Assembly (NCBI GenBank): GCA_037126765.1
Contig: JBBCBC010000026.1
Span: forward strand, 31,605,698 to 31,669,697
Origin: Stenogyne calaminthoides
Lineage: Eukaryota > Streptophyta > Magnoliopsida > Lamiales > Lamiaceae
Length of the DNA: 64,000 nt
Reading direction: 5' to 3'
Within the stretch, counting starts at the first letter, position 1. Every line of letters starts with the position of its first letter. The position numbers and the translations under genes were made by a program. Below the pieces are notes generated by a model. It saw nothing but the letters and a program-made list of their open reading frames with translations, did not search any database and had not been told where the DNA came from. Shown here one piece after another: positions 1-11,837 of the stretch.

Positions 1-188
1 GATAGCTACTTCTTGTAATTAGCTTGGATTGTTTATTTTGATTCAGCTAGCAGCTGTGATTTGGCCAATTTGCTGCATCTCAGTTGATCATCCTTATAAG
101 GATATTTTCATTCTTTAACAGATATTTATGATGTGTTCATTTCAGAAAATAGACATTCATTATTCTAACAGATTTATTTTCTGTGCAG

Positions 189-2169
189 ACTGTGCCTGCT
201 CTTCAAAATTTGTATAAGAACTCTTTTACCTATCACTGTCTCCAATATGATCAGAAATTGCCCTTCGATGATGCAATTCAGTTCTTAGGTATGCCCTTTG
301 ACTTTTGTATAAAATTTGTAAGCCTATGTGAAGAATTATATTATAGTATATTACTGTTGAAACAGATTTGTCCATTAAAAAGGTTGCCTTTATGTGTAAA
401 GGCAATTCACATAAAGGGATCTATCAAGATCCAATTATATCAATCTTAGGATACTTTGAGTGGCTTAACTAAGTACGATGCAAACTATACTCGCTATTTA
501 TGCAATGGTTAATAAACATTTTAGGTTTTAGTTGTCTTCTTTTAAGGAAACACAGAGCATCCTGAGTAATTTGATGGTTATTTACTTAGTGGAAATGCTG
601 CAGTGAATCCCTTGGTTTGTGTAACATAAACTTCACTTTAATCCATATATGATTATATTTCTTTATTCTTATCCTTCTTCATTCTCTTGTTTTGCAAAAG
701 AGAGATCTTTAGTATTGAATTTGTTTTTATTCATTTTCAGTTTACTGATGATATCATTATCGAACTTATTTTTCTGGTATATATTGTGCAGAACAATGCC
801 AAATCGATAGAGCTCGGGTTCTTGTGCATTGCATGTCTGGAAAAAATAGGTGAACTTACCATCACAATGCCTTCTCCCTCACTCTCTTTAGGATGGTCCT
901 TTTCTTCTTTATATTTTTGTTACCCGTTTCTTTATGAAGAACAATGTAAAGTTCAGAGTTTGTTTTATAACATATGCTGCCATATGGTTAATAGACTAGA
1001 TGAGGTATTTGATCCTAATGGCATACCTCAAGAGAAGATTGTAGTCAATTTCTTTTACATTGCATTATTGCTTCTTACAGGTCACCTGCAATAGTAACGG
1101 CATTTTTAATGAAAAGCAAGGGATGGAGGCTTGCACAGAGTTACCAATGGGTGAAAGAACACAGACCGTCAGTTGAGCTAAATCAAGGTTTGGTCAAACT
1201 CACCCATTAATATTTTCAGAGCTTGTGTGATCTGCAAAAGAGTTATTATTTGTATATCACTATATTGCTTAAAGTACCCAAAAGAAAAAGAACTATAAGT
1301 GAGCTAACAACATCCTAGGATTTGTAAAAGGAATGGATGCCAAAAACAGGGGTGGATCTAGGATTTTGCTCCAAATGAGGCGAAACTTTTCACATTATAA
1401 ATCATTTTATGTTATAATCCGCAAGGTTGGGGTGGGGATATGTGGACTCATTATATGTCCAAACAAAAGATTTCTTACATATAAAATAAAAAAATAAAAA
1501 ATTCCTATTATGGCAACCCCTACCCCTAAATCCATTTATGGTCGAAAGTATGTGAATTGCTAATAATTCGTCAAAAGGTTTTAGTGGGTGGTTGCAAACA
1601 ATAGAAAGCTAGTGAGAAGCACTATTTTTTCAAAAGCTTCTTCTCACAGTTTTTTAAAAAAGTGATCCTGGAAACCGTTTAGTGATGTTTGCATACACAC
1701 CCTTATAGGGAGTCGGGAAATTGAAGCTATAGGTAGGATCTGATCCAGTATAAATTTTGTTTTCAAGTGCTTCTGATCAGACTTTCAATCTTCGTTATAA
1801 TATGTAATGTAATAGAGTTTTACTCACGTAATTTCAAATCTGAATGTTTCTGCTTTTATAATTTCAGCTGTCTACCAGCAGTTACAGGAGTACGAGCAGA
1901 AAATTTTTGGTTCAACCGAGATGAGCGGTATTGCAATGCCTGGTTTGCCATCTTTCAGCTTTGGCTTCTCAAAGCCAAACGATCCACCAACCCCGTCTCC
2001 AGTTTTCAACAATACTGCCAGTCCTTCAATATTTAACCGAACACCATTCGACATTCCCCCTCAAGAATTCACGTTTGGAGCGATGCAGATTCAGAAACCA
2101 AACGATGCTGGTTTCAACACCAACACCAATATTCCTGCTGTTAATGATATCTCCATGAACGGTTCTTGA
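189..2169 (+). CDS. IBR5: IBR5-type dual-specificity phosphatase, 3' exons
   Basis: Four exons can be read at 189-288, 792-849, 1081-1187 and 1868-2169, all with GT/AG borders and continuous phase. The first resembles the TVP..QNLY.NSFTYH part of IBR5. The second carries the phosphatase loop HCMSGKNR, which has the catalytic Cys and Arg of the HCx5R signature. The third encodes KGWRLAQSYQWVKEHRPS. The last gives the QQLQEYEQKIFGS helix and a Gly/Phe/Pro-rich tail ending IPPQEFTFG...MNGS, close to the Arabidopsis IBR5 C-terminus (MDGS). IBR5 (INDOLE-3-BUTYRIC ACID RESPONSE 5) is a MAP-kinase phosphatase acting in auxin and ABA responses and dephosphorylating MPK12. The 5' exons lie before the window, and 1-188 reads as intron. 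All visible exons are open, so the gene looks functional. Confidence 0.93.
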
Positions 2170-2400
2170 TTTTCTGATCATACATTCCTTTGAAAAGAAC
2201 GGTTGATGGAAGGTAAGGCCCGTTGCGCACAGTGGGTTTTAACATCGAAATACTGGGGTTCAAAGTGAGAAGAAATGCTGCTGGTATTCTGTGCAAACTG
2301 ACCTCTGATGAACTAAATTATCTTCCCACACAGCTTGTTCCCGTTCCTTGTGAGTTTGATGGTAATAAAGTTTTGAGTCTTTTCTTTGTCGTCTGAAAAA
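2170..2400 (+). other. 3' UTR of the IBR5-type gene
   Basis: Non-coding sequence follows the TGA at 2167-2169. A canonical AATAAA lies at 2364-2369 and is the best candidate polyadenylation signal. The true cleavage site cannot be seen. From about 2400 to 3100 I see only AT-rich intergenic DNA between two convergent genes, including a T run near 2719. Confidence 0.5.
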
Positions 2401-3105
2401 ACTAGCTACTATACCTTGCTTTCTTACATTCTAAGTGAAACTGTTAAATCTGGACAGGCTGAATGATCTAATCTGTACACAGGTTATATCATCTATAATG
2501 TACATACTCACATATTGGTTACTACATTTCATTTATCTGGAAACGGAGGTGAGATTTTGAACGTCATTTGATTGTATCGGGTCTTCTTGTTGCTGAACTT
2601 GTAGTGTTACATGGATCGATTAACGGTTGATGCTCAAATATATTTAATCGAGTCAATTGAGTTCGAAATCTTAAGCTGCATCGAGTTCAAGTCCGATATG
2701 AGCTAAAATGAACACATTTTTTTTTTTTAATTTAGACTCAAATAGTTTGGTTCGATTACATCTCTTAGCCTGATATGTTAATCCTCGAATGCAAAACATG
2801 CTCAACATTTCATGAACCGAACATAAATTCAACCGTCTTTTTACAATTATTACAACAATGATGATAGTAACAATTTATACACATAAACTTGCACATATTT
2901 ACGCAAGTCACTTGTGAGAACGTTTCATGAAATTGTAACAGAGAGAAAAATGATATTGTTACATTAATGGAAAGAATAAATATTACTACGGCTGCTACGA
3001 AATGCACGTCTCGAGTGATGATTTGGCAAGCCACAACAAACCCGGATCGTTTCGCTTCAGCACCAGAAAGACTCCCCCCTTCCCTGATTCGTCAACGCTT
3101 GCATC

Positions 3106-5351
3106 TTAGCAAAATCCAACCAGCGTGAGTATGTCCACAGCAGCTGCAAGAACAAAAACTAACGTTCAAAAACCTCTTCAACGGGGCATCATGAAACACT
3201 CCGAATAGAAGTGAAATCAACACATACCTTTGTAAGCAATAAGGTTTCTTTGTATCATTGGATTAGCCTGTTCAAAATCAGCCAAGACATTCATGAGAAA
3301 AAGGTTAAAAGGCACTTGGTATTTGTATAGTGGAGGTAACATACCTTTCTGAGTTTTTTGAACTTCATATCACCAGGGTGCTCAATCACATTACTGCATG
3401 TAATGGTCGGTATTTCAGTGCACAGGTGCGTAAAAGTAATTGAATGATAACTGAATTAACTAACTTAAGACGTACCCAATTATCTTGATTAAAGTTTGTA
3501 GAACCCTTCCAGTCACCGCGGGTGTAGCTTCGTATTTCAGTGACTGAACTGCACTTTGCAAACGATTACAAAATACAGAAACAGGGTCTTGGATTACCTG
3601 CAACTCAGGATCATCTGGATTAGGTCCAGTGTTTTGTTTCATCGGTATTGATTCGGGCTCTAGCTGCATCTCTTCTGCTTGAGAATCATTGAGTTCAGGT
3701 TCTGAATGCCGATTCCTGAAATGTTGGGATTAGATTCTTCGCAAATGTCAGGCGAAGGGCATCTAATATGAACAGGGTCCATTTCAATATCCAGATGGGA
3801 CGTCCCTGATTGTAAAATGGGTTGGTCACTCAGAGTCATCTGGATCAGGTCCAGACGCATTCTGATCGCCATGGACATCAGGGTCGGGTGAAGTGGGAGT
3901 TCATGCACACCATCTGTAACGTGAGATCCCAGGAAAATGCATTTTAAATGGCATTAGTTTTTATTAAGAGGTATTTATTGGTCAGTATTAGCTGTTTTAC
4001 TGAACATTATTAGTTGTTTTTATTGAACAGTACTAGTTGTGCACCAGTTGCACAGTGCAGCTGGTGCACCCAAGTACCAGTCGAGATTCCGTTCTCGATT
4101 CTACAATCAAGATTTAGGTAAGAAACAGAGCCACAATTATCATCATAGTGACATCTCAAGTACCTCAGATGATTTTGAAATTATGGCGGGTGCACTGGCT
4201 ATGCGCTCAAAAGCAGCAATCACTGAAGCGGAACGGGCATTAGGAAGGATAGAGACTTTCCCTCCAAGCTTTCTCGATGAAGTCACGTTACTGGTAGCAT
4301 CAAAGTCCTCATCATAATGTTCTGAATAGGTAGCTCCAGCCAAAGTATGGCCTCTTGCTTTAGTCCAATCGAGAGTAGCAGCTTCCTTGTTAAGCTGTTC
4401 CAACAAAAATGCACATTAGTCTAGCCATTCGAATACCACATATATTCAACCAATATAAAAAGGTAAGTCCTTCAATACCTGACTGTCCAGAGCATAGAAT
4501 TTTGAATCATGTTCACCATGTGTGCCTAAAAAAGGATGAGTTATAAAACTGAAAGATGTGGACGATAAAGTCAAAGAAGGCGACATACCAACTCATGCAA
4601 AAGAGTCTTCTTAATGCTTTCGTACTTCCTGAAACCTTTGAGGTCATCTGTTCGCAGTCTCAGTGAAATCTCTTCTCCATGATTCTATACATAATCCACA
4701 CACAAAGAGCTTGAGAAAGACAAAGTCAACCAGATCACTGTAACTGAATAAAGGTAAAGGAGATTTTGAACACCTTGTTGAAACCAAGAATGCACTTAGG
4801 ACTGACTCCAACATAACCAACTGGTGCCATCTCAGTCAAAATTCCCACTCGCCAACGATGCTGTAGAAGGCCAATCAAAACATTGCTTACCAAAACTAAG
4901 AAAAATAAATGAACGACTACACAACCATATGCGTTATAAATAATCAATATAACTGCATTAAAGTACCTTGTTCATAATTGCAACAATTCCTGGATCTGAA
5001 GCAAGCTTATGCAGCAATGCCACAGCCTTTGATGCTGGAGGATCTAACTGCACTCATCAAGATTAAATAACTGAATTAATATGGTTTCCTCAATCCTACA
5101 GTAAATTACCTCACATGAAGATATAGTTACGTAGAAATTACCACTATTCCAGGAAGACTAAGTGTTCGAAAATCACAAAAGATATAATTTCCTTGAGGCA
5201 GTTTCAGAGAGGTGTAAGATCTATCAACGCTTCTATGCTTCAGCCTCTTTTCTTCTTCATCGAATCCAGCAATCCTGAGGTCTACCTTTGCATTTTGTAG
5301 AACTTCATCAACCTCGTCTTTCAAGACTCCCATCATTCTAATAGACTTCCC
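3106..5351 (-). pseudogene. Ubl-WLM-PUB zinc metalloprotease gene, decayed
   Basis: Minus-strand exons read 5351-5142 (GKSIRMMGVLKDEVDEVLQ, end of the Ubl part), 5047-4967, 4860-4774 (HRWRVGILTEMAPVGYVGVS), 4684-4589 (ending KKTLLHEL), 4525-4479, 4394-4164 (LNKEAATLDWTKARGHTL), then acidic-tail and PUB exons down to the stop at 3108-3106 (tail ILTLVGFC). This order matches the plant WSS1-like protease with Ubl, WLM and PUB domains; WSS1/SPRTN-type enzymes degrade DNA-protein crosslinks. Damage: the exon after HEL reads AHMV and then leaves frame, and HGEHDSKFYALD continues in another frame, as expected for a 7-nt loss in the HExxH(x)nH zinc site. At least three more frame changes occur in the acidic linker (about 3885, 3836 and 3715). 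No Ubl exon is visible upstream to 6.9 kb. The PUB exons are open. Consensus indel errors could mimic some of this. Confidence 0.8.
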
Positions 5352-6926
5352 CTGTGAGCATAAAGGTAGAAAACCAGATATCACCTTAATTCTGAGCGTT
5401 TTGTGATTTCTTTTTTCTCAAGACAGCTTTCCGCGTGTTTGAAATATGGAAAAGAAAAATAGAAAAATTGGAACAGTGGGGCGTATATATATATGAGAGG
5501 AGGCGTATGTTAGCATGACTATGGATAGGTGCGGCTAATATAAGCGGTTGGCGGAAAAGCTCATGTCTGCGCTGACGTAAGACAGGCAGAGAATGATCTA
5601 GAATCTAGAGGACCATAAATAAATAAATAAATAAATAAATAAAGAGAAGGTTCTATGTGAAACTGATTTACAGTACATCACTCATACTATTCTAGAAATT
5701 AATATTATAGTTGTTATAGTATTAGTTTCTACGAGCAATAGTATGAGTGGTGCACGGTAAACCAATTTCATATGAAACTTTGTCATAAATAAATAAATAG
5801 GAAAAGGGTGTGATTGGATGTGAAAATGCGAATGTGATTTTATATTTCAATAATCTATATGATGAATTAATTTGTAATGTTTTGATTGAAGACGAAAATC
5901 ATAATTAAAATATCAACTTAAAACAACCGGTAATAGGCTTGGGCATTTCCAAAATTTATTTATTTAAATATATATAACAATTTCTTTTTGGTAGTTGCAT
6001 TTAGGGCTTTTTTTTTACTATATTTTAAATTTTGAACAAGAATTGGACCCGATCCGAATGATTCATGATTTAGAGTCCAGGGTTTGAATTCGGATTTGGG
6101 TTCAGGGTTCGAGTTCATGGTCCAGGATTCGGGTTCAGTGTTCATGGTTCATGGTTCGGAAATGGAAAAAGAAATCAAGATTGAAATTATCCAAGTTCTA
6201 GTGTGTGGTTAATCAAAATTAAAATTTAATTTAATTGCACCGTGTGCAATTGATATACACAAGTATCACTCTTTTTATATATATGTGTAGAGTAATGTAA
6301 ATTATTTTCAAGTGAAGATTATGTATAATTAAATTTCAATTTAGAAGACCATCAATTGGCTTAACGATTTTCATTTTTCTATTTATATTATATTTCATTT
6401 TACTTGGTCAATTTTTTTTTTTTTTATGACTTGCCAATCTCACTACCTACTAATGAGGGTCTTACTTCCTGTCAAAAAAAATGAGGGTCTTACTTGATAA
6501 CAGAGCAGAGCTTGCATTGACCCAGCCATCAGTCACCAGAATTGATTGCACGTACGATTTAAAATCTAAAACTTAGAGAGAAACATGTTCCTAAATTACC
6601 TTGCCTACACCACCTAAATAAACGACGAGTGTAAATTAACCAATCTTCCTCATCATATGAAATTTTTTAATTTACGTAGTTATTCAAATTTTCATCATAT
6701 GAAATTGTTGTTTTTAATATATTTATGAAGTTCAGAGGCTCAAACTAAACCGTTTAAGAATTAAAGTATGGATCATATAGGAAAATTATATAGATAGTAT
6801 TATTATTGACAATAGATATTATAATTACATTATTATCACCCACCAATGTATATACACGTGACACATAATTGGCAATTACTAATAAATACACCATATGGTA
6901 CAAAATTATGAACAATGTTATACTAA
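5352..6926. other. Intergenic, low-complexity AT-rich
   Basis: No gene is recognised here. It contains an (AATA)n run at about 5618-5642, a small hairpin element listed separately, and a GGTTCA/GGTTCG-rich tract at about 6080-6160. Text near 6220-6290 resembles 62330-62410, suggesting an unnamed dispersed repeat. Confidence 0.4.
5645..5785. mobile_element. Small foldback (hairpin) MITE
   Basis: The left half (GTGAAACTGATTTACAGTAC, then ATCACTCATACTATT) is an imperfect reverse complement of the right half (AATAGTATGAGTGGTGCACG, then GTAAACCAATTTCATATGAAAC). The loop is about 45 bp. The ends lie in AAATA-rich sequence, so no target duplication can be assigned and no superfamily is claimed. Confidence 0.5.
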
Positions 6927-7196
6927 TCAATGTTTGGTGCCATCTCGATGTCTAGTGTGAACCCGATGTTGCAGGCCATGGGATGAAACTAAAACTTTTG
7001 GTTGACGCTTTAAGGCTAATAACCTTCTACAATGGCCTTGCTTGCTTGGCTCGCAAGGCGACTCATCGGGATTTGGGAGGAACAGAGGCCTTGCTTCTCC
7101 CAAAACCCCGTTGAACATTGTTCCTTCCACGGGCCATGAAATAAACGACGAGAAAACGAGCAGCGTCGCCAAGCTCATTACCAACATCCGCGCCAT
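6927..7196 (-). CDS. Small secreted peptide precursor, unknown family
   Basis: A single-exon 89-residue reading frame. Residues 1 to about 25 form a classic signal peptide (MARMLVMSLATLLVFSSF...), so the product should enter the secretory pathway. The mature part has two cysteines (PCEPSKQGHCRR, seven residues between them) followed by RRLL and a basic, His-rich tail. The GC-rich codon choice in the first two thirds supports coding. On the minus strand a TATA-like CATATATC lies about 140 bp upstream of the ATG. I do not recognise the family. The Cys-pair plus Arg cluster loosely resembles the peptide gene at 37.3 kb, which faces away from it across the CACTA nest. Expression is not shown. Confidence 0.5.
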   Translation of the reverse strand: MARMLVMSLATLLVFSSFISWPVEGTMFNGVLGEARPLFLPNPDESPCEPSKQGHCRRLLALKRQPKVLVSSHGLQHRVHTRHRDGTKH

Positions 7197-7689
7197 GTTT
7201 ATCGTACACTATCTTGATAATGTATTGTAGAGATGTATGAAATTAGGGGTTTATTTTGGTATGAATTTGTTTTTCTTTTGTTTGTGAAATGTTGTGAGAA
7301 TTAGGTTTTGGGTGGATTGAATTAAAGATATATGTATGTGTGTGTATTTTTCTATGTGCAATGAAAGCCTCTCAAGAATTGCTACGACCTCATGAATCGG
7401 AGATTGTGTATCATTAAAAGGATTCCTAGGGTCGTCCTTATATATTTCGTTCGTTTGAATTAATGGACGTTCATTTTAAATACGAATTAAATTACTGTTT
7501 TTCTTTCTTTCTATTATATGGAGTAGTATATAATTATGAGGCTATAAATTAATCACGACTTTTATCTCGATCCAAAAAAAAATGCAAATGGAATTTAGCA
7601 AATAAATAAATCACTTCAAATTAATTTCAAATATTCATTGTGTCTCGAACCACTTCATGCATGCAGTTCACACTATTAAGTAGGTTATT

Positions 7690-8042
7690 GGGGAATAATT
7701 TTTTTTAGGACATTTTAGTTGGTTTGTGTTTTAAGGATAATAATTTTACGGGTTTGAAAATGAAGGACATTATGTTTTAAAATTTATAAATATTGGACAA
7801 TATGTTTTAAAATCCCGTAAATGTAGGATTATCGAACCCGAGCAAACCCAAATTAATCTCATGTGACATTTCAACCCGATTTGAGCTTGTTTGGGCTTGA
7901 TTGTCCTACATTTACAAATTTTAAAGCATATTGTCCTATATTTACATATTATAAAATATATTGTTCTACATTTCCAAGTTCGTAAAATTATTGTCCTTAA
8001 AACACAACCCCTAAGTTATTGTCCTTCAAAAATATTTTTCCC
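7690..8042. mobile_element. Mutator-like MITE, copy 1
   Basis: A 353-bp element built largely as one imperfect inverted repeat. Both ends carry GGGRAAATATTTTT-like sequence followed by AGGACA, and inner repeats of TTGTCCTACATTTAC occur in both orientations. It is flanked by 9-bp near-duplications, TAGGTTATT (7681-7689) and TAGTTAATT (8043-8051). Nine base pairs is the Mutator-superfamily length. A second copy at 56566-56909 has a perfect 9-bp duplication. There is no coding capacity. It lies about 490 bp upstream of the peptide gene at 6927-7196. Confidence 0.75.
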
Positions 8043-8113
8043 TAGTTAATTTATTGTCCTTCACAATTGACTAGGGACAGTCTTTCTTCAGAAAATAACA
8101 CAATTAATATAAT

Positions 8114-8790
8114 CACTACTAGAAAAAATGGCTTTAGTGACGCGCAAAAGCGTCACTAAAATTTGTTTATAGTGACGCTTTGCCAAGCGTCACATGATTT
8201 GGCGTTTCAAAAACTTTTTGTCATGACGCCTGTAAGCGTCACTGCTAATATGTATCGTGATGCTTGTATGCGTCATAGTAGCGATTTTTAGTAACGCTAT
8301 TTGGTGACGCTAATTTAGCGTAACCACAATGTGCATTAGTGACGCTTTCTCGCGGCACGTGAAACCTTATAACTACCTTAACTACCACGTATAGTGACGC
8401 TTAAATGTGTCATGAACTCGTTGTCTTGTGACGCTATTATGTGTCATGATAAGCTCATTTTGTGACGCTTTGTTGCGTCACTAGGTTATGCATAACTAAC
8501 TTAATTACCTCGTGTAGTGACGCTTATATGTGTCACAAATTTTTTGTCTTGTGGCACCAATATGTGTCACAATAAATATTTTTTGTGATACTTTTTTGCA
8601 TCACTAGAATATAAATAACTTATTACTATCTCGTTTAGTGACGCTTTAATGTGTCACAAACTCATTGCTTTGTTACACCAGTATGTGTTACGAAAAAAAT
8701 TTTGTGATGTTTTCTTACGTCCATAGATTATATATAACTAATTTAACTACCATATTTAGTGACATTATCTATGTCACGTAACATAAATTA
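8114..8790. repeat. CACTA left subterminal repeat array
   Basis: About twenty copies, many degenerate, of GTGACGC or its complement, often paired as AGTGACGC...GCGTCACT hairpins. From about 8392 there is a longer tandem unit of about 122 bp (starts near 8392, 8515, 8636 and 8757) that becomes more degenerate inwards. In En/Spm such subterminal motifs bind the element's own TNPA-type protein. Confidence 0.75.
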
Positions 8791-9024
8791 CAATATACGT
8801 ATAAGTGAAATTATACATATATGCATATCTATGTACCTGCTTAAACATATATAATAATATAATAATTCAAATCATTTGTACCCCCGTATACATAAACATC
8901 ATAATAATAAAATATTGTTATTAATTTATAAACACGAAACAATCAAATGTATATTAAGAAAATATTATTGAAATTTAGAGGCACGTAAACACGTAATACA
9001 TGCGCACCGGAAATTAAAGTTCAC

Positions 9025-10182
9025 TATTGCAAGTCATTTTTTAATGAGAATACTATGTGGCTAATTTTAAAACTACTCACAAACAAAATAAGTACGTGTA
9101 CAATATTACAGTAAATAACAAGAAATTGTTGACCCAGTTCATCAATAAATGACTACTCTGGGGGCATTCCAAGCCAATGATGTTATATTGCGAGGTTCAA
9201 GTATACAGTATACGAAAACTACTCGTGATGAAAACTTCCTTTTATGAAAGATGGTGATTTGGAGAATATGTGTGAGTACTTGGGAATTTTTCTCCACATT
9301 TCTTTTGTTATTTTTGGGCCTATTTATAGGCTTTGGATGAGCTGGTGGTGTCAAGGCTTGAGCTGGTGGTGTCCTGGCTAGCACAAACCTGGCGATTTCT
9401 TAACATGCACGAATCTATGTGGTGTTGCCACGTTTTCTGTTTGTGCTTCTTTGGTTGACATTTGTCTTTACTTGCTCGAAAAGTATTCGACTTGTCATCC
9501 AGGTGGTGATGGTGGCATCGTGGGTGACACAATTCTTGTGCTCGCCTGGTGGTTATTCGCACTCATGAGGCTCGGCCCTTGTGGTCGTTCATTGGGCGTG
9601 GCCGCAAACCAACACCCCGGCCTTGATTCTGTGCTCTCCCTAGGGGGTGAGCACACTCTTCTGCTCTCCACTCTTCCGGACCTCTGTTAACCATGTATGT
9701 GTGCTCGCTCCCCGATAGGTTGCTTTGCTTGCCTGGAAAACGTTGTTGTAAACCAAATGCTTTGGTTCTTGCTGTCTGCTCGCCTTCGGAGGCGAGCGTG
9801 TCCTCCCTCCTCTGTTTGTCTGGGTTTCGTCTCTCCTTCTCTGTTCATCCGGGCTTCGTCTTTCCTTCTCTGTTCATCTGGTTTTCGTCTTTCCTTCTCT
9901 GTTCGTCTGATTTTCTGCTCGACCATTACCCGTGTTGGCCTGTCTTGTTGAATGGTCACTAGGTTGCCAGGAGAGCATAATTTTTGTAGTATGATGGCTT
10001 CTGGCGCCCAGCACCCTCTGGTCGCCTAAACTGGCGTGCTCCTGGCGAGCACAGATGGATGAGCGGGATGTGTATCCAACTGGTGAGCACTTGTCTGATG
10101 GGCTAGCGGGCACCTTTGTTTTACTAGTCCACGTGTTCGTCGTGTGAGCACGTGGCAGGAAAGATTATTTATGTGCACAACA
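9025..10182 (-). repeat. Gypsy 3' LTR
   Basis: Nearly identical to 18975-20131. The terminal TG/CA has mutated at the outer end (TA here where the other copy has TG). It contains a four-copy repeat of about 29 bp (TTCGTCTTTCCTTCTCTGTT core) at about 9815-9915. Confidence 0.88.
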
Positions 10183-10612
10183 ATACCCCCCAGTCGGGCC
10201 ACTTTGCGTTCGTCATGGGGGCCCGACTATTGAAGGCTTTAGAGAGGGAGACCGAGGCATCGTTTCGTTCTCCGTAGGGCGTATCCCGAGGCAATCATTC
10301 CTTCTTCATCCGGCGATCTCCCATTTGCTCGTTGAGTGAGACATTACCATCACTCAATTGATGCCAAATCGAGAATACAAAGCTTGTTGTTGCTTATAAC
10401 TCCTTGTTCTGGTCGTCATATTCCGGTGCTGGAGGGGTGGGTAAAAAGGATTGTCCGTAGATTCTTTGAATTGCTTGTGAGTCTCCGGGTTGAAGATCTT
10501 TTCTACGCTCGTCATCAATTTTTTTGTGCTCGTACTCCGAGATAGCGAGCCCTCTTGTACGAGTCTTTTCTATGCTCGTCGACGACCACTTCTGGCGAGC
10601 ACGTGCTAATGC
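10183..10612. other. Gypsy 3' UTR segment next to the polypurine tract
   Basis: Non-coding element sequence between the polypurine tract at the LTR border and the tandem-repeat block. No conserved gene is seen on either strand. Confidence 0.5.
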
Positions 10613-11450
10613 CAATGAAGGCGGGCAATCTCATCGCCGAGAAGGCAGAGAATACTTTGCTAAAACGGCGGACTGGACATCGCCGAGGTAGCGGAAAACC
10701 GGCACCGAGAAGGCGGGCTGGTCGTCGCCGTAAAGACCGACGATCTCATCGTCAAGAAGGCGGAGAATACTTCGCTAAAATGGCAGACTGGACATCGCCG
10801 AGGTAGCGGAAAGCCGACGCCGAGAAGGCGGGCTGGTCGTCGCCGTAAAGGCCAACGATCTCATCGCCGAGAAGACGGAGAATACTTCGCTAAAACGGCG
10901 GACTGGACATCTTCGAGGTAGCAGAAAGCCGATGCCGGAGAAGGCGGCGGGTCATCGCCAGAAGGCCGATTTATCTCATCGCCGGTAGGCGGAGAATACT
11001 TCGCTAAAATGGAGGATCGACATCGCCGAGGTAATGAAAGCCGACGCCGAGAAGACGGGCTGGTCGCCGCCAGAAGACCGACGATCTCTATCGCCGAGAA
11101 GGCGGAGAATACTTTCGCTAAAATGGTGGATCAGACATCGCCGAGGTAGCGGAAAGCCGACGCCGAGAAGGCGGGCTGGTCGTCGCTGCAAAGGACGATG
11201 ATCTCATCGCCGAGAAGGCGGAGAATACTTCGCTAAAACGGCAGACTGGACATCGCCAAGGTAGCGGAAAGCCGACGCCGAGAAGGCGGGCTGGTCATCG
11301 CCGTAAAGGCCGACGATCTCATCGCCGAGAAGGCAGAGAATACTTTGCTAAAACGGCGGACTGGACATCACCGAGGTAGCGGAAAGCCGACGCCGAGAAG
11401 GCGGGCTGGTCGTCGCTGTAAAGGCCGACGATCTCATCGCCGAGAAAGTG
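10613..11450. repeat. 115-bp tandem repeat in the Gypsy 3' UTR
   Basis: About seven copies of a roughly 115-bp GC-rich unit containing GCCGACGCCGAGAAGGCGG and GAGAATACTTCGCTAAAA. The GCGGAAA landmark recurs at about 10691, 10806, 10921, 11033, 11149, 11264 and 11379. Copies differ by substitutions and a few 1-2 bp indels. It lies between integrase and the 3' LTR, the region known in Tat elements to seed satellite repeats. Short reading frames across it are by-products of the repeat. Confidence 0.85.
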
Positions 11451-11837
11451 AACTGGTCGTCACCAAAGTCCGAACTGGGGAGGTCCGTGTTCGTCCAAAC
11501 TAGTGTGAGTCATTGGTCACCATCTCCCATCTACCGATCTCCGTGAAATCGCCTTTGATTTTATTATTCGCGAGAAAGGGAGTCGAGATGGTCGACCCCC
11601 TATCGATGCGAGGACACGGACGTGGGCGAAGCATGGGGTGATCTGACGACTTGAAGCGACGCGAGCACTTTCGAGGCGTCGGTGAGCAGAGGGCTCGGGT
11701 TGGTGGCGATCAGAGTGTTCTGGATGGCGGCAACAGGGCAGTCAGGATAAGATGGGACCGCTCAGCTTTTCGCTTCCGTCGACTCTGGATAATGAGCCAT
11801 TTCTTTAGATTTTTTCTTTGTAAACTCTGGTGTTAAG

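Noticed and set aside
6040..6170. GGTTCAGG/GGTTCGG tract, considered as an interstitial telomere
   Set aside because: Does not match the plant TTTAGGG repeat and is irregular.
8114..8790. Regularly spaced repeats resembling a CRISPR array
   Set aside because: Plant nuclear context. The repeats are palindromic CACTA subterminal motifs of uneven spacing, next to a proven CACTA terminus.
9451..10113. Frames on both strands in the Gypsy LTR, repeated at 19.3-20.1 kb
   Set aside because: Identical frames in both LTRs arise from LTR duplication and CT-rich repeats; no domain.
10336..11191. Basic Arg/Gly-rich frames on both strands
   Set aside because: Produced by the 115-bp tandem repeat; no conserved domain.
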